From positions 1 to 64,000 of the forward strand of contig CP089450.1 in the NCBI GenBank assembly GCA_026636295.1: a DNA stretch of 64,000 nucleotides, in the 5' to 3' direction. The notes below the pieces were generated by a model, which was not told the origin of the DNA, did not search any database, and saw only the letters and a program-made list of their open reading frames with translations. Positions 54,257 to 64,000 of this stretch are shown piece by piece (position 1 is the first letter of the stretch; each line of letters begins with the position of its first letter). Source of the DNA: Medakamo hakoo (Eukaryota > Chlorophyta > Trebouxiophyceae > Coccomyxaceae). A program made the translations under genes and the position numbers.

Positions 54257-55048
54257 ATGCGTCATACACTTGCAACACGTTCGACGTGCACGCAGCCGCC
54301 GGCGCCGATGGAAGATGACTCGTGCCATGAGTTTACTGGCCTGTACACCAAGCATGCGCCCGGTGCTCTCAATGCAATCGATATTTGGACATCGGCGAAT
54401 GCAGATTCGGCGGTGTCAAACGCTGGAGACGGACATAACTTTGATTTTATTTCTCTTGCAGGGGTACGCTCGTTATCTGCTTCCTCGCATGTGATTCCAT
54501 GTTTAGACGACAGTCCTCGTGATGTTCCGTGTCAGGACGACATTGACGTGCCCGGCATTATAAAGACGTCGCCGCTACCGGCGGCAGCCTGCACATCCGG
54601 TGTCAGGCCTTGCAAGCGTGGAATGGTAGCCCGGCCTCAATGCCGACTGAAAGGTACACGCCAAATCTCTCTGCACAAGCAGACAGACTCGTTCCCTCGC
54701 GTCATGACCTGTGAAATGACGTTGCGGGTGCTCAACATCCCCAAGCCCATGCACGTGTGCTTGGGCTTGGGTCGGGCGTATCCTCTCGTCAACGGCCGCC
54801 GGTCCCGTCAGTGCACAGTCTTCATTCGCAGTCCCGACGGTGTGCGCCACCCGGTTACAATGATGTCCGTGCAAGGGACGCACCACCGCCGGTTGACTGA
54901 GGGCTGGAGAGACTTTTGTCGGCATGCAGGTATGCGTGTTGGCGACACCATTCACTTTCGGCGTGGTGGCGCGCCTCATGAACTGGATGTTATCATTGTG
55001 CGAGGTGAGACAGAAACAGTCCTGGGCTTGGCAGCGTCCAAGTCCTAG
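54257..55048 (+). CDS. B3-like DNA-binding domain protein (copy 2)
   Basis: 263 aa from ATG 54257. The first 150 residues are acidic and Ser/Cys-containing with no clear fold. The C-terminal 110 hold the conserved unit: TLRVLNIPKPMHVCLGLG, QCTVFIRSPDGVRHPV, then THHRRLTEGWRDFCRH followed by AGMRVGDTIHF and LDVIIVRG. The H-R-R-L-x-x-G-W-x-x-F and V-G-D-x-I-x-F blocks align with copies 1 and 3. These resemble the plant B3 fold's last strands. No membrane segment, so a nuclear location is likely if the domain is real. Confidence 0.5.
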   Translation: MRHTLATRSTCTQPPAPMEDDSCHEFTGLYTKHAPGALNAIDIWTSANADSAVSNAGDGHNFDFISLAGVRSLSASSHVIPCLDDSPRDVPCQDDIDVPGIIKTSPLPAAACTSGVRPCKRGMVARPQCRLKGTRQISLHKQTDSFPRVMTCEMTLRVLNIPKPMHVCLGLGRAYPLVNGRRSRQCTVFIRSPDGVRHPVTMMSVQGTHHRRLTEGWRDFCRHAGMRVGDTIHFRRGGAPHELDVIIVRGETETVLGLAASKS

Positions 55049-55431
55049 GGTTGGCGACGGGTGTGACAGGAAGCCCGTGTTTAAGACGCATTTTTTAAAG
55101 ACCGCGCGGAAGAGGCAAGTTCGTGGAAAGACCAAAGTTGAAGTCCATGCCATGCACGCGTTGTGGTTTTTTTGGCCGTGCTCAAGTTCATGCACATTGC
55201 GTACGCATATACTCGTAGCGAGTTAGACGATACAAGTCAACAATCATACAACCAAAAGTCGTCGCACGTGCCTGTCCAACACAGGGTTAGACTTGGTTTA
55301 TTTCTTCGTTCATTTCTTCGAGAGTAAATTACGTTCAGAACCTCTGTAAAGTTGAGGGGAAATTTTCCTCAAGGAATGAACTGGTAACAGTCCATCCTCT
55401 TGTTTCCACACACAACGAATAATGAAAACAC
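55049..55431. other. Intergenic region between B3-like genes
   Basis: 383 bp, no credible gene. TTCTTCGTTCATTTCTTCG (about 55302-55320) contains a short direct repeat. Confidence 0.4.
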
Positions 55432-56028
55432 ATGAGCGACGCACTCGCTCTGCCTCCAACGCATCCATCACTGCTGCCCGTCTTATGTAACGCATCCGGC
55501 ACGAACCGTGCTTGGTCGGTCCTTGCTGCTCTCCTGACCGTGGCCTTGGCCTCAAAGCACGCCTTACGACGGCCGCATGCGCGGTCTGGAACTTTGGTAA
55601 GCCGATGTGAGAGCAACTTGTACACGTGCAACCGCAAGTACCGCCGTTTTATTTCGTCGCCGACAGACTTGCGCTTCTTGCACATTCACCGCGACATGGC
55701 TACGGGCTTGATACCGGACATCATGGCGTACCAAATTTCCCGCCAAGGCCATAAGATGGCACCTTTTCGTCTGGATGGGAAAGGACAGTCTGCATTTGTG
55801 GCGCGTCTGCACATCATTGATGAAAATGGTCGGGCGTGGCCAGTTCTGTACCGCACGTACGTGACGTGCAACCAGTATCATCGTCGACTTGCAGCTGGGT
55901 GGGGCTCTTTTACAGCACACCATGCCTTGAGCGTAGGCGACGCCGTCTACTTTTGGCGCCAGATCGAGGATGAGTGTAGTCAAGCGGTAGTCCTGCGCGT
56001 AGATGTGCTGCGAGGTGTGCTGGATTGA
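55432..56028 (+). CDS. B3-like DNA-binding domain protein (copy 3)
   Basis: 198 aa from ATG 55432. An N-terminal region with a basic patch (KHALRRPHARS, RKYRRF) is followed by the domain: DLRFLHIHRDMATGLI, SAFVARLHIIDENGRAWPV, QYHRRLAAGWGSFTAHH and ALSVGDAVYFWRQ, ending VVLRVDVLRG. Same order as copies 1 and 2, in direct tandem with copy 2. It could be a DNA-binding regulator. Exact family needs a profile search; other beta-barrel domains are possible. Confidence 0.5.
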   Translation: MSDALALPPTHPSLLPVLCNASGTNRAWSVLAALLTVALASKHALRRPHARSGTLVSRCESNLYTCNRKYRRFISSPTDLRFLHIHRDMATGLIPDIMAYQISRQGHKMAPFRLDGKGQSAFVARLHIIDENGRAWPVLYRTYVTCNQYHRRLAAGWGSFTAHHALSVGDAVYFWRQIEDECSQAVVLRVDVLRGVLD

Positions 56029-56885
56029 CTGTGAATCAGCATGCGGCGGACCTGCCAACGTGCACGTTTCATAAGCTGTGTTTTCCTCCCAGGATTCATC
56101 TAGCAATCAAAATGGACCTGGACCACCCTCTGGTTTCTGAGCAAATCAGTGCATCACACAAAATGCGGATCGGTCGCCTTTGCAAACATGCGCCCACAAA
56201 TGAAAGGAACGCATGCTGTGGCCTGACATTGCCTGGTCGGGACGGTGGATCCCGGCGACATGCAAGCTGGGTCGCTGACATGCCTGCACAATCCTGCTCC
56301 TGCTTCGCCGCCACAGAACCAACGCATCCAGGCTCCTTGCCAGACGCAACACCATGGCTTTTGTGGCTCGCCTGTCGCTCAAGAATGTGAGCGCCACGGC
56401 CTGGGACGGCCTGGCGTTGGCGTCTACCGCGCCGAAATTCACAAGTGCTGCATTCCCGCCAAACGCTGTGTTGCACAAATTACAAAACCAAGCCCGCCAA
56501 AAAGGGCGCGCCGACACCCTGTCTGTTTTCCAAGCCGCGGCACGCAGACACTGTGCTGTGTGTTGGCGCAAAGAGCTTGGTTGGGAGGCTGGAGGAGCAG
56601 GAAAAGGGAGAAAAAGAGAAAGAGCGAAAAGCAGGAGATGGAGAACAAGAAAAGAAGAGTGGCCATGCACGTGAGCCAGATCCCCACCTGCCCGGCCGCA
56701 CGCGTACAGCTGGGCGTCAAAGTTTGGGCGTGGGACGTGGTGAACATAGTGCGTCGTACTGGCGCGCGGGCTGAACACGTGCGCGCGACCTGGTGTTTCC
56801 CTCTCCCGACATGAGGATGGCGGGGGGGGGGGTCGATTTGGACGTGCCGTGCGTTTTGGAAAAATCATTTTTTCCTCCGGCTGAA
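56029..56885. other. Transition region; possible B3-like relic
   Basis: 857 bp where the sequence shifts from the mixed-GC gene block to GC-rich DNA. At 56354-56400 a frame reads MAFVARLSLKNVSATAW, similar to AFVARLHIIDENGRAW of B3-like copy 3, so a decayed copy may lie here. The rest has a purine-rich tract (about 56580-56660) and a G10-11 run near 56822. No intact gene. Confidence 0.35.
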
Positions 56886-58925
56886 GGGGGACCACCGCCG
56901 CCTGTCACTCACCAGTCGTCAGGGCTCGCTCCAGGCCCGGCCGCCTGCATGCATGCTATGCTCCATGGCCAGGGCGGTCACCGGGTCGGCGGAGACAGCG
57001 GCGGTGGCAGGGAGAGGATGGCCGAGCGCAAGAGCGCCTCGGCCGTCCCACACTCATTGTTGTTGTGCCCCTTGCTCTCTTTTCCCGCGGCAACTTCAAC
57101 CGCCGCGCGCGCGCGTCAAAAGGCCCGTCACGCGCTGCGCTGCGGCCCCAGCCGCAGGTGTGTAGGGTGGTGGGCAAGCGGTGAGGGCCACAAAGCCAAA
57201 GAGAAAAAAAAGCCCGCCAGTTGAGCGTTTGCTAAGCACCCATCTCTGCACACTCACACTCTCATGCACACTCTCCCTCTTCTTTTGTTGTATTTATTCG
57301 CCACCCAGGACACCACGCGCGGGCTCTTTGTCAAACTTTTTGACATGCACTTTGCGCGGCGCCTCCGCTCTGGCAGGTAGGGCCGCTGTGCGCGGCGTGT
57401 GGGGCGCCGGTTGTGGCCGGCGCAGCGGTGCGAGCACGGTGAGCCGGCCGCGCACACGACGCTTTTGTGTGTGGGGGGGCGCGGCCGCCATGCAAATATG
57501 CCAAGCAGGCCCGTTGACGGCGGCATCGCGCGAGTGGTCAACCGTTCAAGCATGTGCGGCGCGTCGCCAGGAGCGGGTGTGGAAAAGGCGCGGCCTTTTC
57601 CACCGCAACCCTCCTTGCAATTTGTTCCGCAAATATTGCGAAGCATCCAGTCACGCCGTACAACCTCATACCGCAATGGTGTGGAGCGCCTGCACGCCTC
57701 GGTTTTTTTGTTGGTGGTGGTGGTGCCACCCACAAAATTCCAAAACCCCGCATGCGCGCGCCCCCACCAAAGCCTCTCCCACACCCCGGGCTCCTCGTCC
57801 GCGGGCGCGGCGCGGCCTGAAACGGTCCGGCGGCGGCGGCGCGGGCCGCACGTGAGGCCCGCCGAACCCCTCACGCGCGTGACCCACTTTTTTCGGCCGC
57901 GCCCACCACCTAAAATCGCAACAAACCCGTTGTCGCTCCGACCGCCGCATGGTCCAGGACCCCAGCATTAGTCGCGTCTGCGCGCCGTAGCCTGAAACTG
58001 CCTGGTTGCAGTTTTTTTGCAGTTTTAAGAACTGCAATTTGCAGTTCTTTTGCGTTCTTGTGTGAATGCCAACTGGCCCTTCCATGTGGTCGTCCGTCCC
58101 TAAATTTTCCCTGGCTCGTGCCTGCAGTCGCAGTGCCGCCTTTGCTGAGCACGCCTGAGTTACACAGTTGATGGAGCGGCGCCGCTAGTTTTGGCGCCAG
58201 TGCTCGCCCACCGGGGGCGTGGTGCTGGGTGGTGCGGGTGGGGCCCCCACCACCACCCACCACCCATCACCTGTCGGGAAAGCCCGAGTTTGTTGGATCC
58301 GCCCCCCCCCTACACGGGCGCGTGAAAACATTCTCTGAAAGTGCGTTCAGATTGGGTGCGGCATGGGCTGGGCGCGCGCGCGCGCTCTGGTGGGAAAGAC
58401 TGGCGGCAGGGGCGGGCCCTCCCTCCCACGCCATGTGGCACCCCTCATTTTTCTTGTCACGTGCCCTGGACCGTCTCCACCGCCGCCATGCATCGCCTGG
58501 CCCGTGCAATGCCGTCGCAGCTGGGGAAGCCATGCACGGCTTGCGCCCGCCGAAGCGCTGTGCCCGGCCCCGCCACCGGCGCACAGCGGCAACCCCCCTT
58601 CCTTTGTCCAACTGGCGTGCGGGCCGCCGATCCCGTTGCAAAACCGCACATCCTCATGCCGCCGCCGCCTGTGTGGTGGGAACGTGCATCAGTCGACCTG
58701 GCGCCTGCAAGGTGAGAGTGTGGTTTGGTGGCCGCCTCGCTCGGCGGGGCGCGCGGAAAGGCTTCCTGCATCCACGTGGAACCCTGCCGCCGCACCCTTT
58801 TCAAACGACGTCCAGTCCGCCTCAGCTCCCGTTTGCATATTGCAGTAGTGCCGTAGACGTAGCCTGTAAAATTTGGGCGCGATTGGAGTCCATTCACTGC
58901 CTCCGGCCGGAGGCAGAAAGCCACC
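56886..58925. repeat. 2,040-bp GC-rich direct repeat, copy 1
   Basis: Matches 60626-62665 at a constant offset of 3,740 bp. All translated frames I compared are identical between copies and the first difference I saw is at 58914 versus 62654, so the duplication is recent. The content is GC-rich with many short frames on both strands but no recognisable protein. It contains CACGTG-like sites, G/C runs, a perfect hairpin (58027-58049) and ends in the palindrome CCTCCGGCCGGAGG (58900-58913). Confidence 0.93.
58027..58049. repeat. Perfect inverted repeat, 11-bp arms, 1-bp centre (repeat copy 1)
   Basis: AAGAACTGCAA, one T, TTGCAGTTCTT. The same element recurs at 61767-61789 in the second copy. 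It is the third palindrome with a single-base centre in this window. Confidence 0.85.
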
Positions 58926-60625
58926 CTGAGGGAAGAGAACATGCAAGTATTTTCTTTCCCGCCGGCACCATCTCTCTTTCAGCCCTATGTCTTTTTCCAT
59001 CTCGTCTTTTCTTCTCTCGGTCCCTCCTTTTCCGCCGACCTTCCCTTCCTTCTCTCTCGCCCCTGTTCACTTTGGAGTTGGACAGGCGACGTTGTCCCTC
59101 TCGCGCGCGCGCTCTGCACTCCCTCTCTTCTGCCCCGGCCTTTTCTTCCTACCAAAAAAAACAACCACGCCAGCTTTTCAAACCTCCGTAGATGTTGCCT
59201 GCAGATAGTGGTGAACGCAGCAATGGTGGTGGTGAGGGAAAAGGGCGTGGTCGGTCGGGCGGTGTTGTTTAATGCAGAAGCAATGAGAAGAAGAAAGAAG
59301 GGAAAACCGCGAGCTCGCTCGCGCGAGCGGGTTTTCTTTTTCCTTGCAAGGCCCTTTCGTCCGCTCCACTATCACCGCCGCAGCCCAACATTCCCGCACA
59401 TGTACGCACCTCCCACGAACCCGGTCCTGATTCACCTGCGCCATTCATCTCCTGGCTAACACAGCCCTCCCTACCCGCCGCCTTCCCCCACCCTCCAGCA
59501 CAGCCTCTCCCCGTCCACGCCCTCCAACGCCGCACTCTTGTACAACAGCGACGCCGTCGGAATGATGGCCCGCATGTGCACATCGTGCAGAGGGATGTCG
59601 GTCAGGGGTGGGAGCGGAGAGGAGGGCGTGGCGGCGGCGGCAGGCACGCCACACGTGCGCCCCACAGGTGCCACCACACACCGTCCAAACGGCCGACCCA
59701 TACCACCGCCACCACTGGTTGGAGATGAGGGCGGGCAGGCGTGAGGTTGGAGGGTGGCGATTCGGAGCGTCGTAACAGGCGACAAAGGCCCGCCAGGGGA
59801 GGGGGAACAGGATGGGCGCCCAGGACGAGACTTGCTGGGGCAGGTAGGCGGGTGCGCAGACGGGGGCGGCGGGAACATGGGCACCGGCCCGCCGCCGTCG
59901 GTGGACGGCCACGCCCTCGACGGGTGCGGCCTGTTGTTTTGCGCGTGGGAGAAGGGAGGGACGGGAAGAGAGGAGTGAGTGAGACAGAGTCTGATGGGAG
60001 GTTCTGCATTGCGCGCCTCGAGACGCGACCTCCACCAAGCAAACGGCATGGGACGCCGCGCCCGTCCACCCGCGCCAATCACGTCCCACCAAACGGGCAT
60101 GATAAAGTCTTGGGCTCAGCCTCGGACTCATGCACCGGCCGCAGCGTTGCGACGGGCCGCCGCCGGGGCGGCCGCGGCCATGATGAGCCTGCAGACAGGG
60201 GTGGCGGGAACATGGACACCGGCCCGCCTCTTGCGAGCCAGGCAGGCTGGCGTTCGCAAGCCGCGCGTGGATCGTGCGCGCTTGTGTTGACGCTGCACGC
60301 GGACACGCGCTAGGCGCATCCCTGACTCGTGCCTGCCATCAACCTCCAGCACGCCGCCTAGCGGCAGGCTGGGCGTGGGTCGGCGGGGCTTTCAACATGA
60401 GCTTGCCCTGCCAAAACCACGCCGCTCTACACAAGCCGGGCCCTTCTGCCGGCAGTGGATGCCTTGCACGTGCAGGGAGTCTGGAGGGGCCGAGGGGTGG
60501 GGGCGGAAAAAGGGAGTTTGAAGGGGGTGGTGAACAGTGTGCGCGTGTGCACGCAATGAGAGGAGGTGTGAGAGCCCCCGCCCTCACGACCGTGTGAGGC
60601 CGTTGTTTTTTCTCTTCGGCCAGCG
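58926..60625. other. GC-rich spacer between the two 2-kb repeats
   Basis: 1.7 kb. Starts with a long C/T-rich tract (about 58960-59160). A 40-bp imperfect direct repeat occurs near 59862 and 60192 (both contain GGCGGGAACATGG or GTGGCGGGAACATGG). Frames such as 59445-60131 on the minus strand are Pro/Arg-rich and unsupported. I see no recognisable gene. Confidence 0.5.
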
Positions 60626-62665
60626 GGGGGACCACCGCCGCCTGTCACTCACCAGTCGTCAGGGCTCGCTCCAGGCCCGGCCGCCTGCATGCATGCTATG
60701 CTCCATGGCCAGGGCGGTCACCGGGTCGGCGGAGACAGCGGCGGTGGCAGGGAGAGGATGGCCGAGCGCAAGAGCGCCTCGGCCGTCCCACACTCATTGT
60801 TGTTGTGCCCCTTGCTCTCTTTTCCCGCGGCAACTTCAACCGCCGCGCGCGCGCGTCAAAAGGCCCGTCACGCGCTGCGCTGCGGCCCCAGCCGCAGGTG
60901 TGTAGGGTGGTGGGCAAGCGGTGAGGGCCACAAAGCCAAAGAGAAAAAAAAGCCCGCCAGTTGAGCGTTTGCTAAGCACCCATCTCTGCACACTCACACT
61001 CTCATGCACACTCTCCCTCTTCTTTTGTTGTATTTATTCGCCACCCAGGACACCACGCGCGGGCTCTTTGTCAAACTTTTTGACATGCACTTTGCGCGGC
61101 GCCTCCGCTCTGGCAGGTAGGGCCGCTGTGCGCGGCGTGTGGGGCGCCGGTTGTGGCCGGCGCAGCGGTGCGAGCACGGTGAGCCGGCCGCGCACACGAC
61201 GCTTTTGTGTGTGGGGGGGCGCGGCCGCCATGCAAATATGCCAAGCAGGCCCGTTGACGGCGGCATCGCGCGAGTGGTCAACCGTTCAAGCATGTGCGGC
61301 GCGTCGCCAGGAGCGGGTGTGGAAAAGGCGCGGCCTTTTCCACCGCAACCCTCCTTGCAATTTGTTCCGCAAATATTGCGAAGCATCCAGTCACGCCGTA
61401 CAACCTCATACCGCAATGGTGTGGAGCGCCTGCACGCCTCGGTTTTTTTGTTGGTGGTGGTGGTGCCACCCACAAAATTCCAAAACCCCGCATGCGCGCG
61501 CCCCCACCAAAGCCTCTCCCACACCCCGGGCTCCTCGTCCGCGGGCGCGGCGCGGCCTGAAACGGTCCGGCGGCGGCGGCGCGGGCCGCACGTGAGGCCC
61601 GCCGAACCCCTCACGCGCGTGACCCACTTTTTTCGGCCGCGCCCACCACCTAAAATCGCAACAAACCCGTTGTCGCTCCGACCGCCGCATGGTCCAGGAC
61701 CCCAGCATTAGTCGCGTCTGCGCGCCGTAGCCTGAAACTGCCTGGTTGCAGTTTTTTTGCAGTTTTAAGAACTGCAATTTGCAGTTCTTTTGCGTTCTTG
61801 TGTGAATGCCAACTGGCCCTTCCATGTGGTCGTCCGTCCCTAAATTTTCCCTGGCTCGTGCCTGCAGTCGCAGTGCCGCCTTTGCTGAGCACGCCTGAGT
61901 TACACAGTTGATGGAGCGGCGCCGCTAGTTTTGGCGCCAGTGCTCGCCCACCGGGGGCGTGGTGCTGGGTGGTGCGGGTGGGGCCCCCACCACCACCCAC
62001 CACCCATCACCTGTCGGGAAAGCCCGAGTTTGTTGGATCCGCCCCCCCCCTACACGGGCGCGTGAAAACATTCTCTGAAAGTGCGTTCAGATTGGGTGCG
62101 GCATGGGCTGGGCGCGCGCGCGCGCTCTGGTGGGAAAGACTGGCGGCAGGGGCGGGCCCTCCCTCCCACGCCATGTGGCACCCCTCATTTTTCTTGTCAC
62201 GTGCCCTGGACCGTCTCCACCGCCGCCATGCATCGCCTGGCCCGTGCAATGCCGTCGCAGCTGGGGAAGCCATGCACGGCTTGCGCCCGCCGAAGCGCTG
62301 TGCCCGGCCCCGCCACCGGCGCACAGCGGCAACCCCCCTTCCTTTGTCCAACTGGCGTGCGGGCCGCCGATCCCGTTGCAAAACCGCACATCCTCATGCC
62401 GCCGCCGCCTGTGTGGTGGGAACGTGCATCAGTCGACCTGGCGCCTGCAAGGTGAGAGTGTGGTTTGGTGGCCGCCTCGCTCGGCGGGGCGCGCGGAAAG
62501 GCTTCCTGCATCCACGTGGAACCCTGCCGCCGCACCCTTTTCAAACGACGTCCAGTCCGCCTCAGCTCCCGTTTGCATATTGCAGTAGTGCCGTAGACGT
62601 AGCCTGTAAAATTTGGGCGCGATTGGAGTCCATTCACTGCCTCCGGCCGGAGGGAGAAAGCCACC
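60626..62665. repeat. 2,040-bp GC-rich direct repeat, copy 2
   Basis: Second copy of the unit at 56886-58925, same orientation, 1.7 kb downstream of the first. The flanks diverge completely outside the unit on the right (ACCAAAAG versus ACCCTGAG) and only partly on the left, where both copies follow a T-run plus TCCGG/TTCGG sequence. Confidence 0.93.
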
Positions 62666-63790
62666 AAAAGACCTCCGCGCGCATTTTCCCGCCTTCCCCC
62701 TCTCCTGCACGCGCCGCCCTGTCTGCACGGTTTTCTTCAGTCGAGTAGTCCTTTCTCTTTCTGTATTCTCCTGCGCGATCCAGCGGCGAGCGACACCGTG
62801 TGGTGGCCTTTGCGCGCAGAGTTTTTTGTCGGCATCATCGGAGAAGAGCGGCGGCCCTGGTAAACTGCCCTGCACCAACTGACACGCGGGTCGTCGCGCC
62901 CTACACGCCGCCGCCCTCCCTGCCACCCCACTCACGCCCACCCCCGCCCACCCAGTGCGCCAGCACACTATCCACCCTATCCCCCTCCACCTCTCCACCC
63001 CCCCGTCCCACTTGTAGGTGGAAGTGGAGGCCCATTTCCAGGTGGTGGTGGTCGTGGTGGCAGCAGACGCACCGGCAGCACTGGTCAGGGGGGCAGGCTG
63101 CCGCCCGTTGGCGACAGAAACCGCACACACGGCCGGTCTGCGGCAGGGCGGGTCGCCATCCCACAGCCGTCTCAGGGGAAGCGGCGCGGGCGCACAAATT
63201 GTTTCGTATGTTTCACCCCATCCATTCTTTTAACCCCCACTCCATTTTTTTTCTCATCGTTTTGTTTTTTACAACTCACACGCCCGCCCGCCACCCGCGC
63301 GAGCCACTGTCTCTCTCTCATCTTCTGGGTCTCTCATGCACTCACACGCGGGTGGGGTGGCGGTCTGCCGTCCGTCGATGAGGGGGGATGGAGATGGGAT
63401 ATGGGGGGGGGGGTGTGGAGGTGGCGGTGTGTGTTTGCCCGCCCACACCCCGCATCCATCCATTTTTTTTTCTCTGTCTCTCACGGTAAAAAGGGGGGAA
63501 CGTCTCACGGGGTAAAAGGGGGAGGGGAAGCGGGGGAGGAGGGCGTGCGCGCGCCATTCCAGCTGGCGCGTCCGGGCACTCGCACACCGCGCTTGCTTCT
63601 CATAAAAAAGGGGGGGGGGGAGGTTTTCCAACAAACAAGGTGTGTCGCACACAAAGAAACGAAACGAGGACAAGGCAACCACGGCTTTGGCTTTGGGTTT
63701 GGATGCACGGGCATAGGATGCGCCCCGGGCGTGGGCAGGGCGGTCGCAGCGGCCACGCGGCTCGAGGAGGGGACGCCCCCCTCCCTCTCC
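62666..63790. other. GC-rich region, no clear gene
   Basis: 1.1 kb. A C-rich, G-poor tract (about 62880-63014) ends in CTTGTAG, like an intron 3' end, and is followed by an open plus-strand stretch starting GTGGAAGTGGAGGCC. This may be part of a split gene that I cannot delimit. Further on are G-runs (about 63402-63411, 63608-63618) and CT-rich stretches. Confidence 0.35.
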
Positions 63791-64000
63791 TCACACCAGC
63801 GCACGCCGGCGCTGCGCACCGCGAGTGGGGCCAGCACGCAGCGTCAGGCACGCCACGGTCGCCGCCGGCCGGGCCCGGGCCGGGCGCACGGCCGCCGCCC
63901 CCCGCTCCGCCGCCTCGGCGCCCTCGGCCCGGCGCTTGAGCGCGCCCCGCAACGCCGAGAAAAAGGCGAAGAAGACCGCCGAGTTGATGCCGTTGGACAG
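63791..64000 (-). CDS. Partial minus-strand ORF, possible membrane carrier fragment
   Basis: The frame is open from the window edge to a TGA at 63791-63793 (69 codons seen; the start lies beyond 64000). It begins LSNGINSAVFFAFFSALRG, which resembles an even-numbered helix of mitochondrial carrier proteins, then becomes Ala/Arg-rich (RRAEGAEAAERGAAAV), which could be a tail or an unspliced intron. Identification is tentative. Confidence 0.3.
   Translation of the reverse strand: MSNGINSAVFFAFFSALRGALKRRAEGAEAAERGAAAVRPARARPAATVACLTLRAGPTRGAQRRRALV

Noticed and set aside
57181-57855. Several frames of 100-320 codons in the GC-rich repeats (also 58229-59191 and their copies at 60921-62748)
   Set aside because: GC-rich DNA has few stops in any frame; composition is Pro/Arg/Ala-rich, overlapping frames exist on both strands, and no motif is visible. 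Identity between copies only reflects the duplication.
1-64000. Bacterial or plasmid origin, suggested by O-antigen-like genes
   Set aside because: A telomere, spliceosomal-type introns, GT10/GT31/GT64 Golgi enzymes with type II anchors and absence of operon-like packing all indicate a nuclear chromosome.
1-64000. tRNA, rRNA or retroelement copies
   Set aside because: Scanned for cloverleaf-like and conserved rRNA segments and for reverse transcriptase or integrase motifs in all listed frames; none found by eye.

Overview
The window is the left end of a eukaryotic nuclear chromosome. It opens with a human-type telomere: 16 perfect AACCCT units on this strand, then degenerate variants. Many genes have the form of type II Golgi glycosyltransferases, and several genes carry GT-AG introns. 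The species cannot be named from sequence. A TTAGGG telomere with two TTTTAGGG-type variants at its inner edge, plus three proteins resembling the plant/green-algal B3 DNA-binding domain, would fit an alga, but this is weak evidence. No tRNA, rRNA, CRISPR array or recognisable viral element was seen.

Layout. Positions 1-136 are telomere, fused directly to the tail of a truncated acyltransferase gene (137-358). Positions 442-53777 are a dense, mostly intronless block of about 30 genes on both strands, many head-to-head. Nearly all are enzymes that build or decorate glycans: fucosyltransferase-like enzymes (GT23/37-like and GT10), GT2/GT92-like, GT25-like, GT31-like and GT64-like transferases, a DUF5672 protein, FkbM, METTL24-like and other SAM methyltransferases, two membrane O-acyltransferase/SGNH fusions, a nucleotide-sugar-transporter-like protein, a DegT/DnrJ-type sugar aminotransferase facing a PglD/NeuD-type acetyltransferase, and a BNR_4 polysaccharide-active enzyme. 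Mixed in are secreted structural candidates: a large collagen-like repeat protein, a Cys-rich protein and small secreted proteins. The simplest reading is a subtelomeric cell-surface glycan locus, comparable in content to a bacterial O-antigen or capsule locus but built mainly from eukaryotic Golgi enzymes. In this reading UDP/GDP/dTDP-sugars are made and imported, assembled by the transferases, then methylated, acylated and aminated, with collagen-like and Cys-rich secreted proteins as possible carriers.

Positions 54257-56028 carry two B3-like genes (a third lies at 22661). From about 56.4 kb the sequence becomes strongly GC-rich and gene-poor. It contains two apparently identical 2,040-bp direct repeats (56886-58925 and 60626-62665). 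The window ends inside an unfinished minus-strand ORF.

Several genes are degraded: the telomere-capped acyltransferase tail, a collapsed copy of the aminotransferase/acetyltransferase pair at 44.27-44.83 kb, and a scrambled patch inside the collagen-like gene. Four secreted-protein genes share one architecture, a first exon that encodes just the signal peptide followed by a phase-0 intron.
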